Below are positions 47,323-57,637 of a stretch of DNA of 64,000 nt, piece after piece. The DNA is from Isoetes taiwanensis. Lineage: Eukaryota; Streptophyta; Lycopodiopsida; Isoetales; Isoetaceae. Position 1 is the first letter of the stretch. The number at the start of each line of letters is the position of its first letter. The stretch lies in the NCBI GenBank assembly GCA_021234155.1, contig JAJEKV010000001.1, positions 32,380,177 to 32,444,176 on the forward strand, in the 5' to 3' direction. The notes beneath the pieces are model-generated. The model was not told the origin of the DNA, did no database searches, and saw nothing but the letters and a program-made list of their open reading frames with translations. A program made the position numbers and the translations under genes.

Positions 47323-50171
47323 CTCCCCCCCACCAAACGACACTCAGAGTGAAGAAAAGGAGGAAGTGTTTCCGAGGGCGGGAAGCCAGCAGTTTGAAAG
47401 TGATCCTCACGGGAATGAGGACGGGCGCCATTATGGTAATTGCCAATGAGGTCCTGGCGTGTTTGAAGAGCGTCAGGAGTGTTGAGCCCAAGGGCAGGAT
47501 CTGCATCAATGAGGAATTTAGAGCGCACCATGTCTTCCAGGGCAGCATGTGCTTCAGAAGGAACGAACTGGCACTCCATGAGAAGGCAGATCTGGAGACC
47601 GAAGGCACTGACGCTGGCATTCGGGTTGCAGTAAAAGATGGGACGCTGCCGATTTAAAGAGCTGACCAGGATGCATTTGAGAGCAGCACAGAAGCCAGCT
47701 TGACGGTGAACTGAAGGGTCTGGTGAGGTGGCGGCATTCTGCAAGAAGGTATCAAGGCCATGAAGAGCATCAGTATGCCGTTGCCAACCACGCTCATTAG
47801 CAATATAGATCCAATTCGCAGTAGTGTCCAAGGTGGCACCATCCTCCCAATTGGAGCGTCTGACAAAACGGGGATCCCACCGGAGATCCGTCGAGATCTG
47901 AGGCGGAGTCCACCCAGCGTGGCCATCGAGGACCTTCGTCCAAAAGGGAAGACGCCATTCCGAAGAGAGAAACCGTGGGCATGGAGGGACTCCTAAGGAA
48001 GCATATGGAGAGGGAGCCATGCCCGTGGGTGTGGGTTGTTGAGCCATTTCCCTGAATTCTCGAACAAGATCCTGATCAAGAGCACGACACCAATGGTCCC
48101 ACTCTGAAGCAGATAGCTGAGTATAGACAGGAGGATTAATGCAACCCGTTGGGATGGTCTTGCTTTCCAGAAGGCCACGCAATTGATTGTAGCCTCCCAA
48201 GTGTTGCATATAAATTTGGGCAAACTCGAGATCCTCAGGATGCGCGAGATTTCTCCGTATCTGTTCCAATGTTTCAGCCTGCCACAGAGGTAAGTGATGA
48301 GCAAGTTCAGGCATGTACATCTGTGCAAAAGCCTGAGAGTGATCATGATCCTTGAAATACGGGTTGGTTGGCAATAACAACCAAGCAGCATGGGAGTTGC
48401 CTCGAAAAACACGATGGGCCTCATCTTGGAATTCATCATGTATATCAGCCAGGTAGAAGTCATGGAAAACATAAGCCATGGGCTGAACAACGCGGAAGAT
48501 GACCAAATCTGGATCTTCGGAACTGAGTTGATCAAAGACTAAGAGGGCACAAAATAAACCCTTATCTTCGACAGAAAGATCCGGCCAGATGCGTGGAAAA
48601 TCCGCACTGTGGAGTGGCTGTTGATGAACCTGGCCATTTGCCGCGTACCACTTCAGAAGGAAAAGGTGCCGTCGGGCCACCACATAGTCGAGATAACTGG
48701 AAGGAGTAGAGAAGTCCACAGGGATGTTGGTAGCAATATCTATATATCCCTCCTGTTTATTTTGGGCTTCTTCAGCGGATTGAACAGCTTGCTAGAGCTG
48801 ATGTTCGAGGTCACGGATCCGGTTCTCTTTTTCGAGGAGAAGACGAGACTGTTCACGGACCCGTTTATGAGAGAGCGTGCCATGTGAAGAGGATTGCCCA
48901 GGAGTATGGAGTCGAAGCGTGGCAATCTCTGCATCATCAATGATCTTCTGTTTCTTAGCCTCCGTAAGCTAATCTTGGAGAGGCGTGAGCTGAGAGGTCA
49001 GCGTGGAAAGCTGAGCTTCTAAAGAGGCTATTTGAGTGTCACGCGCTGTAATGTCATGGGCTTGAGTGGTGTAAGTCCGAGAAAGCTCTGTATACAGCGT
49101 GTCAAGCTTAGCAATGTCTTTATCCTTGTCAACCAGGAGAGTCTCCCTTGCCTTGACTTGCTCCAACAATTCCTGAATGGTGGTTTGCAATTGAGCCTGT
49201 TGATCCGCAAGCAGGCTGTTTTGATCTTGTGCGGTCTTGAGATCCTCACGGGCCTGTAACAGAGCCTCGTGCTTTTCTTGAAGTTTGTCCTCCAGAGTGT
49301 GAACTTGTGTGTTGGCAGCTTGAAGGTCTCGTTGAACAGCATCCGAGGCCTCCAAGGATGCTTGAACCCCATTCATGAGAACTTCCTGGGATTCGTGGAA
49401 CTTGAGAACAGCAGCTTGAACATCCTGCTGGTATTGATACAGAAGCTGGCGAGGATGTGGAGGTGCAGGGCCCTGTTGTGGCCGTGTTTGTGATGTTTGA
49501 GAGATATGACGGGAAGTGGAGGGCATAGTTTCAGTGGATGAAGAGGAGACAGTGACATGTGTGGCCTGGTGTTGAACATGATCAGGAGAAGTATGTCGTG
49601 AAGGTGCAGCCTGTTGGTTTTGAGGATGTGAATGCAGAGATTGCTGAGTGGAGGCATGAGAATTGGAAGGGGACACAGGAACAGGAAGATAATGACGGAT
49701 GAGGGCTTGAAGATGGCCACCCACTGAGGCTTCAAAGACAGAGGAAGGGGCAGCCCTAATGCGGTCTATTTCATGAAGGAGGCGGTAGAACAACATCTGT
49801 GGCCAATCAATATGGTGAGTGGAGCGAATGACTGTGATCACCATATTATAGAACGGCTTATTGATATGGGTGTTCTTGATAGAATACCCAAGCAATTTGC
49901 GCCAGAGAAATTTGACAAAAGTGTCATGGGACTTGGCAATATTTGTAAGGCGATGCATGTTGGCTTGATAAGGAACTGCGCCAAACTCCGTGACATTTAT
50001 GTCCTGTAAGGCAGCCCAAGATAAAGAAGGTTTTTTCAAGGGAATATGGAATACCTCAGAAATTAGGTGCTGAGTGAGCAAGATGGTGGTGCCATCGACC
50101 ACAGTAGCATATCCTTCCGGGCGGTTGACGACATGAGCAAAGAACTGCTTCAATTGGTCAGGATTGGGTGC
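47323..50171 (-). CDS. Very long gag-like coiled-coil protein of the LTR element
   Basis: A single minus-strand frame runs from the 50171 edge to the polypurine tract, broken only by two TAG codons (48969-48971 and 48792-48794), about 940 codons. N-terminal domain (about 180 residues): ISEVFHIPLKKPSLSW, TFVKFLWRKLLGYSI and WPQMLFYRLLHEIDRI, like the domains named 'putative plant transposon protein' in LTR elements. Then a Ser/Gln/His-rich stretch, then a long coiled coil (LEDKLQEKHEALLQAREDL and on) and a C-terminal globular part with many Trp and Pro (SEWDHWCRALDQDLV, WDPRFVRRSNWEDGATL). No protease, reverse transcriptase or integrase is present, so the element must borrow them. Both stops being TAG is noteworthy but may be chance. 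Confidence 0.55.
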
Positions 50172-50403
50172 TGTGACGTCCCCTACTCGTGTACAATGCC
50201 CGTGAGGAATGTAAGATGTCAAGTACTAACAGAGCTCCCCGTTGCTTTGCCTCTATCCTGATAGTAAGGCTGCCTCTGTGCGCTGTTCTGCGGCCCGGAT
50301 CCTTGCAAACTAATTGCTTTGGATTCTGCTTCTGATATTGTTTTAGGGTCTATTGCCCTTACGAGCTATCGGATTTCCTCGTTCAGTCCTTCTATGTAGC
50401 TTT
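50172..50403 (-). mobile_element. Rearranged 3' end of Ty3 element 1: LTR tip plus duplicated gag piece
   Basis: 50172-50202 matches the first 31 plus-strand bases of the LTR at 57638 (TGTGACGTCCCCTACTCGTG...) with one mismatch. After about 35 unplaced bases, 50237-50403 repeats 52292-52458 (part of gag, [20 protein letters not shown]) with few differences. The pol frame runs straight into this gag copy, so protease-RT is followed by gag sequence and then the LTR terminus. RNase H, integrase and most of the LTR are missing. Confidence 0.8.
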
Positions 50404-52480
50404 CCACTGCGGTTGTCAAAGCTTCCTTCAACAACTCAAATCCTGCTTGGGCTTTCTTGAGCCAATGGTCTGCCCAATTTTTTACTTTCTCCGTCTTTGT
50501 CAAGTCTGTCAGTGGGGCTGCTATCTTTGCGAAGTTCTTCACGAACTTCCTGTAATATCCTGCTAGGCCAAGGAAACTTCTGACCTCATGGACGTTCTTT
50601 GGTGCCGGCCATTGGATTACTGCTTCAATCTTGGCAGGGCCTGTCGAGATTCCTTCTGCTGAAATCACATGACCGAGGTATTCCACCTTCTCTGTTGCGA
50701 AGTGACACTTCGACAACTTGGCATACAACTGATGCCTCCTTAATTTCTCGAGCACCTTTCTGACATGCTGAGCATGCTCTTCAATGGATTTACTGTACAC
50801 CAGAATGTCGTCGAAGAATACTATCACAAAGGTGTCCAAGTATTCCCTGAAGATGTCATTCACGAGTCTTATGAACGTAGCTGGGGTGTTGGATAGCCCA
50901 AATGGCATTACGGTGAATTCGTAATGCCCATATCTGGTCCTGAAAGCCGTTTTGTGGATGTCCTCTTCTTTTATTCTGATCTGGTGATAACCTGACCTTA
51001 GGTCGATCTTGGAGAAGACCTTTGCCCCTTGGAGCTGATCCATCAAGTCGTCTGATCTGGGGAGTGCGTACTTGTTCTTGATGGTGTGTTTGTTCAGTTG
51101 TCTGTAATCTATGCACATCCTCAAGCTTCCATCCTTCTTCTTGACAAAGAGGATGGGTGCCCCAAATGGTGAGACGCTCGGCCTGATGAAGCCCAGATCG
51201 AGCAATTCTTGTAACTGCTTCTTTAGCTCCGTAAGTTCATGTGTGGTCATTCTATATGGGGCCTTGCTCGTCGGCTTGGTCCCTGGTTCGAGTGCTATCT
51301 CACACTCTACTCCCCTGTAAGGAGGAAGCTTCTCGATCTCATCTGGAAAGAGATCGTGGAACTCCGTGATCAAGTTGGCGATTGGCTTGGGCAACTTGCT
51401 GAGCACTTTGTCTTCTTTGCTTCCCTCCGACTCGGGTTCCTCAATCTCGAGTTTGAAGATGTATGCTACCTGCTCGCTCTCTATATATTTGAGCAGCTTC
51501 TTAACAGACATACACTGCATGATGGGAGTAACTTCTTTACCTGTGATCTCAATGGCTTTGCCGTTGGGCGTTGGAAAGGTCACCTTCCGCTTTCCACAAT
51601 CAATGATGGCCCCTGCTGGTCCAAGGTACTCCATTCCAATGATCAAGTCATACTTGCCAATGCCCATTACTTCTGTTCCCATCTGGATATTAATCCCTGG
51701 CAAGTCGATGTCGAAGTTGATCCTTTTTCCAGATGTATGTCTTACTGCTCCACTTGCCAAGGTTACGGGTCTTGGTTTGGACTTTAGGGGTTTCAATTTC
51801 AACATTTCAACCATCCTCGGGGATGCGAAGTTATGGCTACTTCCGGAGTCTATCAAGACTATGAAGGACTTGGCCTTTGCCTTCCCTACTGTGGTGATTA
51901 CCTTATACTGGGTCTCTGCCTGTTCTGTATCTATAGCAGCGAAGATGTGGCACTCACCCTGAATGTAATCGCGTGCCTCCTCGCCGTCCTCGTCTGACGG
52001 AGTGTCCCATCCGCCCAATTCTGCCAGTGCTGAGCTCATAACAAATGGGCAGTTCGCCGTTCGGTGGCCCGGCTGGAAACATCTAAAGCAGAGCTGCTTC
52101 TCTATGCATTCCTGCCTTTTCTCCTTGGGCATCGCCTGTAAGAAGGACCGTACTGCTTTCAAGTAGTTGGAACCTTCCTGTTTGTCCTTGAAGGACACCT
52201 GCTTTCTTTCCTGCTGTTTCCCCTGGTTGCTATTGTATGGGGACTTTGCTGGGCTTGGGCTGGCTGCCCTAGAACTGTAGCTCCATGTTGCTTTGCCTCT
52301 ATCCTGATAGTAAGGCTGCCTCTGTGCGTTGTTCTGCGGCCCGGATCCTTGCAAACTAATTGCTTTGGATTCTGCTTCCGATACTGTTTTAGGGTCGATT
52401 GCCCTTACGAGCTTCCGGATTTCCTCGTTCAGTCCTTCTATGTAGCTTTCCACTGCGTGTTTCTCGCTCAGCTTAGGCAT
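50404..52480 (-). CDS. pol: Ty3 element 1: gag C terminus, zinc knuckle, protease, reverse transcriptase
   Basis: One open minus-strand frame of about 690 codons (its last codons extend to 50366 in duplicated gag). In order: gag end, zinc knuckle [15 protein letters not shown], aspartic protease with [12 protein letters not shown], and a full reverse transcriptase ([62 protein letters not shown] with the F-x-D-D site). It stops after the RT thumb (LKEALTTA). It converts RNA to DNA for the Ty3 chromovirus. The frame is intact but lacks RNase H and integrase, so it depends on a complete relative. It is very close to the copy at 61.8-63.3 kb. Confidence 0.95.
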
Positions 52481-53243
52481 ACAGTCTTAGTCTCATGAAT
52501 TCTTCGGTGTACTTCTGCACCGTCTTGTAACCCTGCTGCAATCTGTAGAACTGCTGCATCATATTCGACTTGTATTCCCGAGGAACATAGTGGTTCTTGA
52601 AAGCTTTTGAGAACTTCTTAAATCGGCATGCGTCTCTGCTCAATCCATGGGCCTTGGCATAGCCCTTCCACCAGATGCGTGCGGCCCCTTTCAGGTTGGC
52701 TGTCGCCACCCTGCCTTTGTCTTTATCCTTCATTCCGTAGGCATTGCCATACTCGCTCATTTCGTCGAGCCATGCCTCTGCCTCTAAACCGGATCTGTTC
52801 TCGCCCGAGAACTGTTCGAGTTTCCGGGCTTTCCATACATTGCCCAGTGCTGAGTCCACCTTCTTCTGGTAGTCCAGGGCCTTAGTGTCCTTCTGTCTGT
52901 TGTCTCTACGGTCTGGCGCCTGCTCGGTCTCTTTCTCGGATTCAGAATCCGAGGTCGAGCTTGAGTTGGAGGTCTCTGTGCTAGGGGACCTCCTTCTCTT
53001 ATTCCTCCTCTTGTCTTTTCTCGACTTTCGGGGTGTCGTTTGTGGCCAAGCTGATGCTTGGGCTGCTAGTAGGGCCTTTATCTGGTCCAGCTCTGTTCGC
53101 ATTTGTGACATCTCCTCTTCTGGGGTCATCGGACCATATCCTTCAAACAGGTTCCTTTGAAGTTGTTGCCTATCAGGGGTCTCTTCATCCCTGTTGGGCC
53201 TTCTGTTTTGCTCGACCGTTCGTTGTTCCCTATCTGCATACAC
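52473..53243 (-). CDS. gag: Ty3 element 1: gag
   Basis: 256-codon frame overlapping the pol frame by a few bases. It has an N-terminal Glu/Gln-rich and basic region ([16 protein letters not shown]), then the capsid-like Retrotrans_gag region: [47 protein letters not shown] and [20 protein letters not shown]. Gag assembles virus-like particles. No ATG opens the frame; an in-frame TGA lies just upstream and a TGTATGCAG acceptor-like word sits at its start, so the 5' end may be spliced or the start lost. Gag and pol meet around [11 protein letters not shown] with a frame change. Confidence 0.85.
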   Translation of the reverse strand: MYADREQRTVEQNRRPNRDEETPDRQQLQRNLFEGYGPMTPEEEMSQMRTELDQIKALLAAQASAWPQTTPRKSRKDKRRNKRRRSPSTETSNSSSTSDSESEKETEQAPDRRDNRQKDTKALDYQKKVDSALGNVWKARKLEQFSGENRSGLEAEAWLDEMSEYGNAYGMKDKDKGRVATANLKGAARIWWKGYAKAHGLSRDACRFKKFSKAFKNHYVPREYKSNMMQQFYRLQQGYKTVQKYTEEFMRLRLYA

Positions 53244-53414
53244 AATTGGTCATGGTTGTACGGTTAGTTTTATTTGTTCTCTTGCATTATATGTGATGTT
53301 GGTATAGTTGTGGAACAAAAATACATCAACAAAATATTTAAAGTGCAAAAAGAAGTTATATTCATATTATATAATATGTTAATACAAAAAGGCTTCCGGG
53401 ATCAAGATTCCTAA

Positions 53415-54907
53415 CTATTCTTGATATCGCCGGTAGGATGGATTATCCTCTAGGAACTTCTTCACTTGGGCTGTTCCCACTGAATGACCTAAGTTCCTAA
53501 GGACGTTGACTGAAGATCCCCCCTGCAAAGCTCTCGCCAACTCTTCTATCCTGCGCTCGGAGGTATAGGCGGCGGTCATTGCCAGTCTTCCCTGCCATCT
53601 GTAAGGTATGGCGAAGTCAAAAACATCGAGTGCTACTGCTCTCTTCACTAGGATGGCATACTCGGTGTTGGGAGCTAGCCGAGCATGCCGGCCAAAGCCT
53701 GAGAGTGCAATTAGCATCGATACTCCTTCTCGCCCCTGGGGGTGAATTTGCGGTGAATTACCGCTATTCTTCCATCCATCAGCAGGGGAAGGTAATACCG
53801 CAACGATCTGTCGTTGCGTGACGGGTCCTCGCCTCCTCGGCCTCCAGTTCTGTGTCTACCGGCATAGTCATCGACTTCCACCGTGGTGAGCTCCCTATAG
53901 TCTCTGACTGTTGCTGAAGCTCTCCTTAGGTTGAACTCGCCTCTTCGCTCCCGGGGAGGCGTTGTCGAAGAACTTGCCGTTAAGATGTTCGAGGTCGCGT
54001 GGCGATCCCCATCTGTTCCTGTAGAGCAAGGAACTCTTCCTCCGTCAGTAGTTGCCCTGCCTCCATAATCTGCCTGATGTTGCTGTAGGCTTGGATATCG
54101 GAGGTCGACTCTCCCGTGTAAGTGTCGGCTTCCCTTACTTGGAGTGGGAAGTCGGAGGTTCCTCGGACGATGAAGTCGTCCAGGTCTGTTCTCCGGAGTT
54201 GGTGCAGCAATTCGTCCGGTCGATACTCCCTTTCTCTGCACTCCGGGAGGTTTTGGATGTCGCTTAGGAGCAAATATTCTTCACCTTCGAGGATGATGGG
54301 GGCTAGGCTTGTGATACCTAGCCCAAGGGGTGGTGCAATCCTGAGAGTTTGCCGGCTTCTTTCGAATTCCTGCAACTCTTGTTACGCTAGTCATTTGCTC
54401 TTCCATTTGGGTCGAGCTCGGCGTAATCCCTCATCTTCTTCTTGACTCCTCGTCTTCTCCCTTTCCTTCTTGCTCCCTGTCAAATGCTGCGAAAGGAGTT
54501 GTTGTCTTCGCTTTGTGGCTATTGGGTCCATGTCCATGGGGGGAATGGAGGTTTCTCCCATGGGGTTCTCGGCATACGGTGGGTAAGAAAAATTGCTAGG
54601 GCGGTGTTGAAAAGAAGTATTTGGTCCCTGTTGGTGATCCGGGACCATTGGCTCGGCGTCTTGTTGGGCCTTGTTTGTGAGATACTTGGCAATGTTTGGA
54701 ACATCGCCTAAAAGGTCGCTTGAAGGGATTGCCTAGGAACAAAGTAGCCTACGCAAGGTGGAAGCCGCACTAATGATGGCTCTACCCTAGCTTGAAATTG
54801 AGACGGGGACTACGCTATATCTTTGGGGTTGCGTGCAAGGTTGCTTGGACATCTATTTCCTTGCGGAAGACCTGGAAAATTTCGTCGATGTCGACCTCGG
54901 CATGCAT
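53415..54907 (-). CDS. ORF-X: extra acidic protein of the Ty3 element (frame-disrupted)
   Basis: Lies between the H3-type gene and gag, with its own TATA box at 55068-55075. It opens MHAEVDIDEIFQVFRKEID at 54907, continues after breaks as [38 protein letters not shown], an acidic run, then [31 protein letters not shown] (54375-53980), RRIEELARALQGG and ends SVGTAQVKKFLEDNPSYRRY at 53415. The homologous start in element 2 (63390-63956) confirms the order and shows a better acidic segment ([20 protein letters not shown]). I recognise no family. It might be a gag-associated or chromatin-related accessory protein; at least three frameshifts break this copy. Confidence 0.55.
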
Positions 54908-55067
54908 GGCCGGTATTTATACTGCACCATCGCCTGAAATCAGAGGTTGCCATGAGTTTAGCGAGGAAGAGACTAGCAAACGGTTGCAAGAGCGCCTCAG
55001 GGAGCTGAAAAATCAGCTAAGGGGGCAGGAGCAAACTTGTAGGGTGCTACGTGTGAAATGGGGGACC

Positions 55068-55076
55068 TATTTATAG
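55068..55076 (-). promoter_or_regulatory. TATA box of ORF-X
   Basis: Minus-strand CTATAAATAG about 160 bases before the ORF-X start. The 80 bases after it resemble those after the H3-gene TATA box (GCAAACTTGTAG and GCGCCTCAGGGAG versus GCAAATTTCTAAG and GCCTTAGGGAG in plus orientation), so the two leaders are duplicates. Confidence 0.65.
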
Positions 55077-55266
55077 AAAAGAGGAAAACCCTAATTTTTG
55101 GGTGACTTGGAAAATTCCTGGGGTTGGGCAATTCTAGTCTATACTGAGGTCAGAATGGGAATTGGAAGACTAATTTAAGGGTTTGGGCATGACTGGATTA
55201 CCTAAAGATGTTAATACAACAGGTTGAAGATCATTTGGACAAGTTCTGGTGAAGAAATGGTAGGAG

Positions 55267-55333
55267 GTCTCACAGCTAGCGCCTCGCTCAAAAACTACAC
55301 TTTAGTTTCTTGACCAGGCGCGACGTGTGAGAC
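55267..55333. promoter_or_regulatory. 67-bp imperfect palindrome A
   Basis: GTCTCACAGCTAGCGCCTCG ... TTGACCAGGCGCGACGTGTG then AGAC. The two halves are near reverse complements around AACTACACTTTAGTT. Upstream of the ORF-X TATA box. Confidence 0.85.
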
Positions 55334-55465
55334 ATCAGTCCCATTTTGATCAAAACGTGTCCAATTTAGGTAAATTAAGGGTGTAAGGATGACGGACTCA
55401 TCAATCAGGTAGAGTTGACCCCTTATTTGGTCAATTTGGAGCTGTTTTGGGCAAGTTTGGGCAAG

Positions 55466-55532
55466 GTCTCACAGCTAGCGCCTCGTGCAAAGACTAAAGT
55501 TTAGTTTCTTGACCAGGCGCGACCTATGAGAC
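55466..55532. promoter_or_regulatory. 67-bp imperfect palindrome B
   Basis: GTCTCACAGCTAGCGCCTCG ... GACCAGGCGCGACCTATGAG then AC; second copy of A, 200 bases further upstream. Confidence 0.85.
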
Positions 55533-55674
55533 ATCACACCTTTCGGTCTGCAAATGTCCTATTTCACTAAAACAAATGCTAGAACCTGCTAATTTGTCCT
55601 AATTAAACGAGTTCAGACACATAAAGTACTCAAAATTGATTATATTACAAAATTTTTGACTATTTACAAAATGT

Positions 55675-55944
55675 TCAAGGTCGCTCTCCCTTGATGCGAG
55701 TAGCAAGTTGCATATCTTGCCTCATCAGTGTCACTCGCTTCGCATGAACAGTGCAAGCCGTCGAGTCTTCAAAATGTTGCACTATTTTCTGCTCCGCCGC
55801 TTCCTGTAATGCCAGCAGCATTTCATCAGTGACCCTCATGTCAGTCTTGAAGTCCTGCATCACTTCTCTGACTAGACGGGCAAAGGGGGCACGGGGGATT
55901 AGGAGGCCGTAGCTGCGCTGAAAGTGCCGAATCTCCCGTAGTGC
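55675..55944 (-). other. H3 histone-fold domain (alpha-N to C terminus)
   Basis: Uninterrupted. It aligns without gaps to ordinary H3 from the ALREIRKYQKS helix to the final GERA, with substitutions mainly on loop 1 (VTDEML for FQSSAV) and helix alpha-2 (EQKIVQH for EAYLVGL). Alpha-3 and the HAKRVT loop 2 are strongly kept. Confidence 0.92.
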
Positions 55945-56967
55945 TCTTTGCTCGGCCTCCTTCCTGGTGAGCTTCTTCTTGGCTGGCTTTTTCGGGACCT
56001 TGGGCTTTGGTGGTGGTGGCCTTAGGGTCTGCTGCTTTGTTGGGTGTGGTCCTGACCCTATTCTCCTGGTAGTAGGAGTTGTAAGCCTCCCACTCCTTCA
56101 TGTATGCCTCGTGCTCCCGCATCTTTCGCTCGTAGATCTTTACGCGGTCCGTGACATAGGACTCTCGGGCAGGCCGGGGTTGCTTCTTCCTGTCCCACTT
56201 TGGATAAGGAGGGGGCTTCTGCACTTTGTCCGGTTGCTCCTCCTCGGGCGCTACCTGCTCGGTTACCACCTGCTCAACAATCGGGGGTTTGGAAGAGCTT
56301 GCCCCCCCGGTGTTGGGGTTATGGTCTTCGTCAGAATCCTCTGAGGAGGCCGGGGGCTGATCAGGTGGGCGTTCGGTAATGGTGACCTTGGGGTTGGGCT
56401 TTCTTACTTTTGGGACCTCCTTGAGCTTCCTTGGGCTCCCCACCCATTTCCCTTTCTTTTGCTTCAGTTCCTCTACCGCTTTCGCCTCCTCCTCCTCCCT
56501 CTTCCTCTTCTTCTGTTCCTTTTTCCTTTCTCAGCGTTCATACTTTGCGATAAACGCAGTGAGGTCTTCTTCCTCCGCCGGCTCAAGCCTCGGCTTGCTC
56601 CCCTCCTGCTGCTCTTCTGCTTCTTTCTCTCGAATCCAGGCTTCAACTTGTTCTTCAATGGTCGGCTCTGGAGTTGGCATCCTCTGCTCCTCTCGGGCCT
56701 TGGTTCTCCTTTCCCGGTTTGCTGCTTCCTCTTCCTCTTCTTCGTCAAGCAGCTCTGTCCCGGCATCCGAGTGCGCATCATCTTCCCTGTCGGTTTGCTG
56801 GCCTATCTCCTCGTTTTGCTCCTCTGCAATGCTTTCCTCGCTTGAAGATAGTGCATCTCCCCTCGCGACGAGCCTCTCTCGGAGCATCTGCTGAATGAGA
56901 CTGGCATCGCTGGCCTGGGGGGTTCACCTGGACGGGCTTTCCTCGCAGTCTGCTTGGTCCGTGCCAT
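55675..56967 (-). CDS. Retrotransposon-encoded histone H3 fusion: H3 tail, charged linker, H3 fold (frame-disrupted)
   Basis: Lies inside the Ty3 element between primer-binding site and ORF-X. The ATG at 56967 opens [17 protein letters not shown]: residues 1-9 after Met equal the canonical H3 tail, including Lys4 and Lys9. A linker of about 320 residues follows: glutamate-rich ([17 protein letters not shown]), Lys/Glu runs, Pro-rich, coil-like ([18 protein letters not shown]), then [20 protein letters not shown]. The last 89 residues (55944-55675) are a complete H3 histone fold: [66 protein letters not shown]-stop, ending where H3 ends. About 430 codons against 136 for H3. Loop 1 has normal H3 length, so it is not CENH3-like by that test. 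This copy has a shift near the C6 run at 56919-56924, one TGA at about 56531 and a shift near 56060; tail and fold are in the same frame overall. A second TATA-driven unit, so probably independently transcribed. Confidence 0.88.
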
Positions 56968-57069
56968 GTTTGACGGTTCGACAATCGGCTATCGGGCGCC
57001 AAAGATCGCCTTAGGGAGCGGGAGCAAATTTCTAAGGCGGAAACGTGCAATTGAGGGGGGGTCTACTTC

Positions 57070-57078
57070 TATTTATAG
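57070..57078 (-). promoter_or_regulatory. TATA box of the H3-fusion gene
   Basis: Minus-strand GCTATAAATAGAAG about 105 bases upstream of the ATG at 56967, outside the LTR, suggesting an internal promoter for this gene. Confidence 0.65.
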
Positions 57079-57175
57079 CTTGGCAAATTTTAGGTCAAAA
57101 TTGAACTCTATTTAACAGGTCAAGGCACCTGTTTACTTAAAACTTACACTTATTTCAGACTTTTTCTACTTATTG

Positions 57176-57241
57176 GTCTCACGGGTAGCGCCCTGTTCAA
57201 AAACTAAAGTTTAGTTTTTAGACTAGGCGCTAGCTGTGAGA
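57176..57241. promoter_or_regulatory. 66-bp imperfect palindrome C
   Basis: GTCTCACGGGTAGCGCCCTG ... GACTAGGCGCTAGCTGTGAG then A, with AACTAAAGTTTAGTT at the centre. About 100 bases upstream of the H3-gene TATA box. Confidence 0.85.
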
Positions 57242-57366
57242 TCTTACACATTTTTAAGTAATTTAAGTAATTTAAACATGCTATTCTAACTAATTCCTAC
57301 CTTGGAACTAGCCTTATCATATTACTTTTCTCAAATTCATCAAGTTTAGTGTGTTCTTGGCTCGAT

Positions 57367-57433
57367 GTCTCACAAGTAGTGCCCTGCTCAAAAACTAAAG
57401 TTTAGTTCTTTGACCAGGCGCGAGCTGTGAGAC
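57367..57433. promoter_or_regulatory. 67-bp imperfect palindrome D
   Basis: GTCTCACAAGTAGTGCCCTG ... GACCAGGCGCGAGCTGTGAG then AC; about 190 bases upstream of C. Same spacing style as the A/B pair before ORF-X. Confidence 0.85.
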
Positions 57434-57624
57434 CACCTTGCCTGGGGAGTTTTTGGCTCATTCTTTTTAGTCTTATTAAGTTCCAATTCACTTAACTGTT
57501 ACTAGCTTAGCATAAACTACAAAAATGAGAAAAAAATTTCCCACTTTTCGAGGCTTAAGGGTCCTATCAAGTTAGTACTACTGGGAGCATGGTCAGTGCT
57601 TTGCTCTTGGTCTCCAAGAACATA

Positions 57625-57636
57625 GCTCTGATACCA
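57625..57636 (-). other. Primer-binding site (initiator tRNA-Met)
   Basis: Minus-strand TGGTATCAGAGC begins one base after the LTR end; this is the complement of the plant initiator tRNA-Met 3' end and the standard Ty3/copia primer site. It fixes the element orientation as minus. Confidence 0.95.
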
Positions 57637-57637
57637 T

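Noticed and set aside
51239-51962. Long plus-strand frames opposite reverse transcriptase (also 62692-63454)
   Set aside because: Antisense shadows of the conserved pol gene; both copies show them only because the pol sequences are near-identical.
55675-55944. Centromeric H3 (CENH3)
   Set aside because: Loop 1 has standard H3 length and the tail is canonical H3 at K4/K9; CENH3 usually has a longer loop 1 and a divergent tail.
55675-56967. Ordinary host histone H3 gene caught by chance between elements
   Set aside because: Tail and fold are separated by ~320 residues of linker, and the gene shares its promoter module with ORF-X inside the PBS-to-gag interval of the element.
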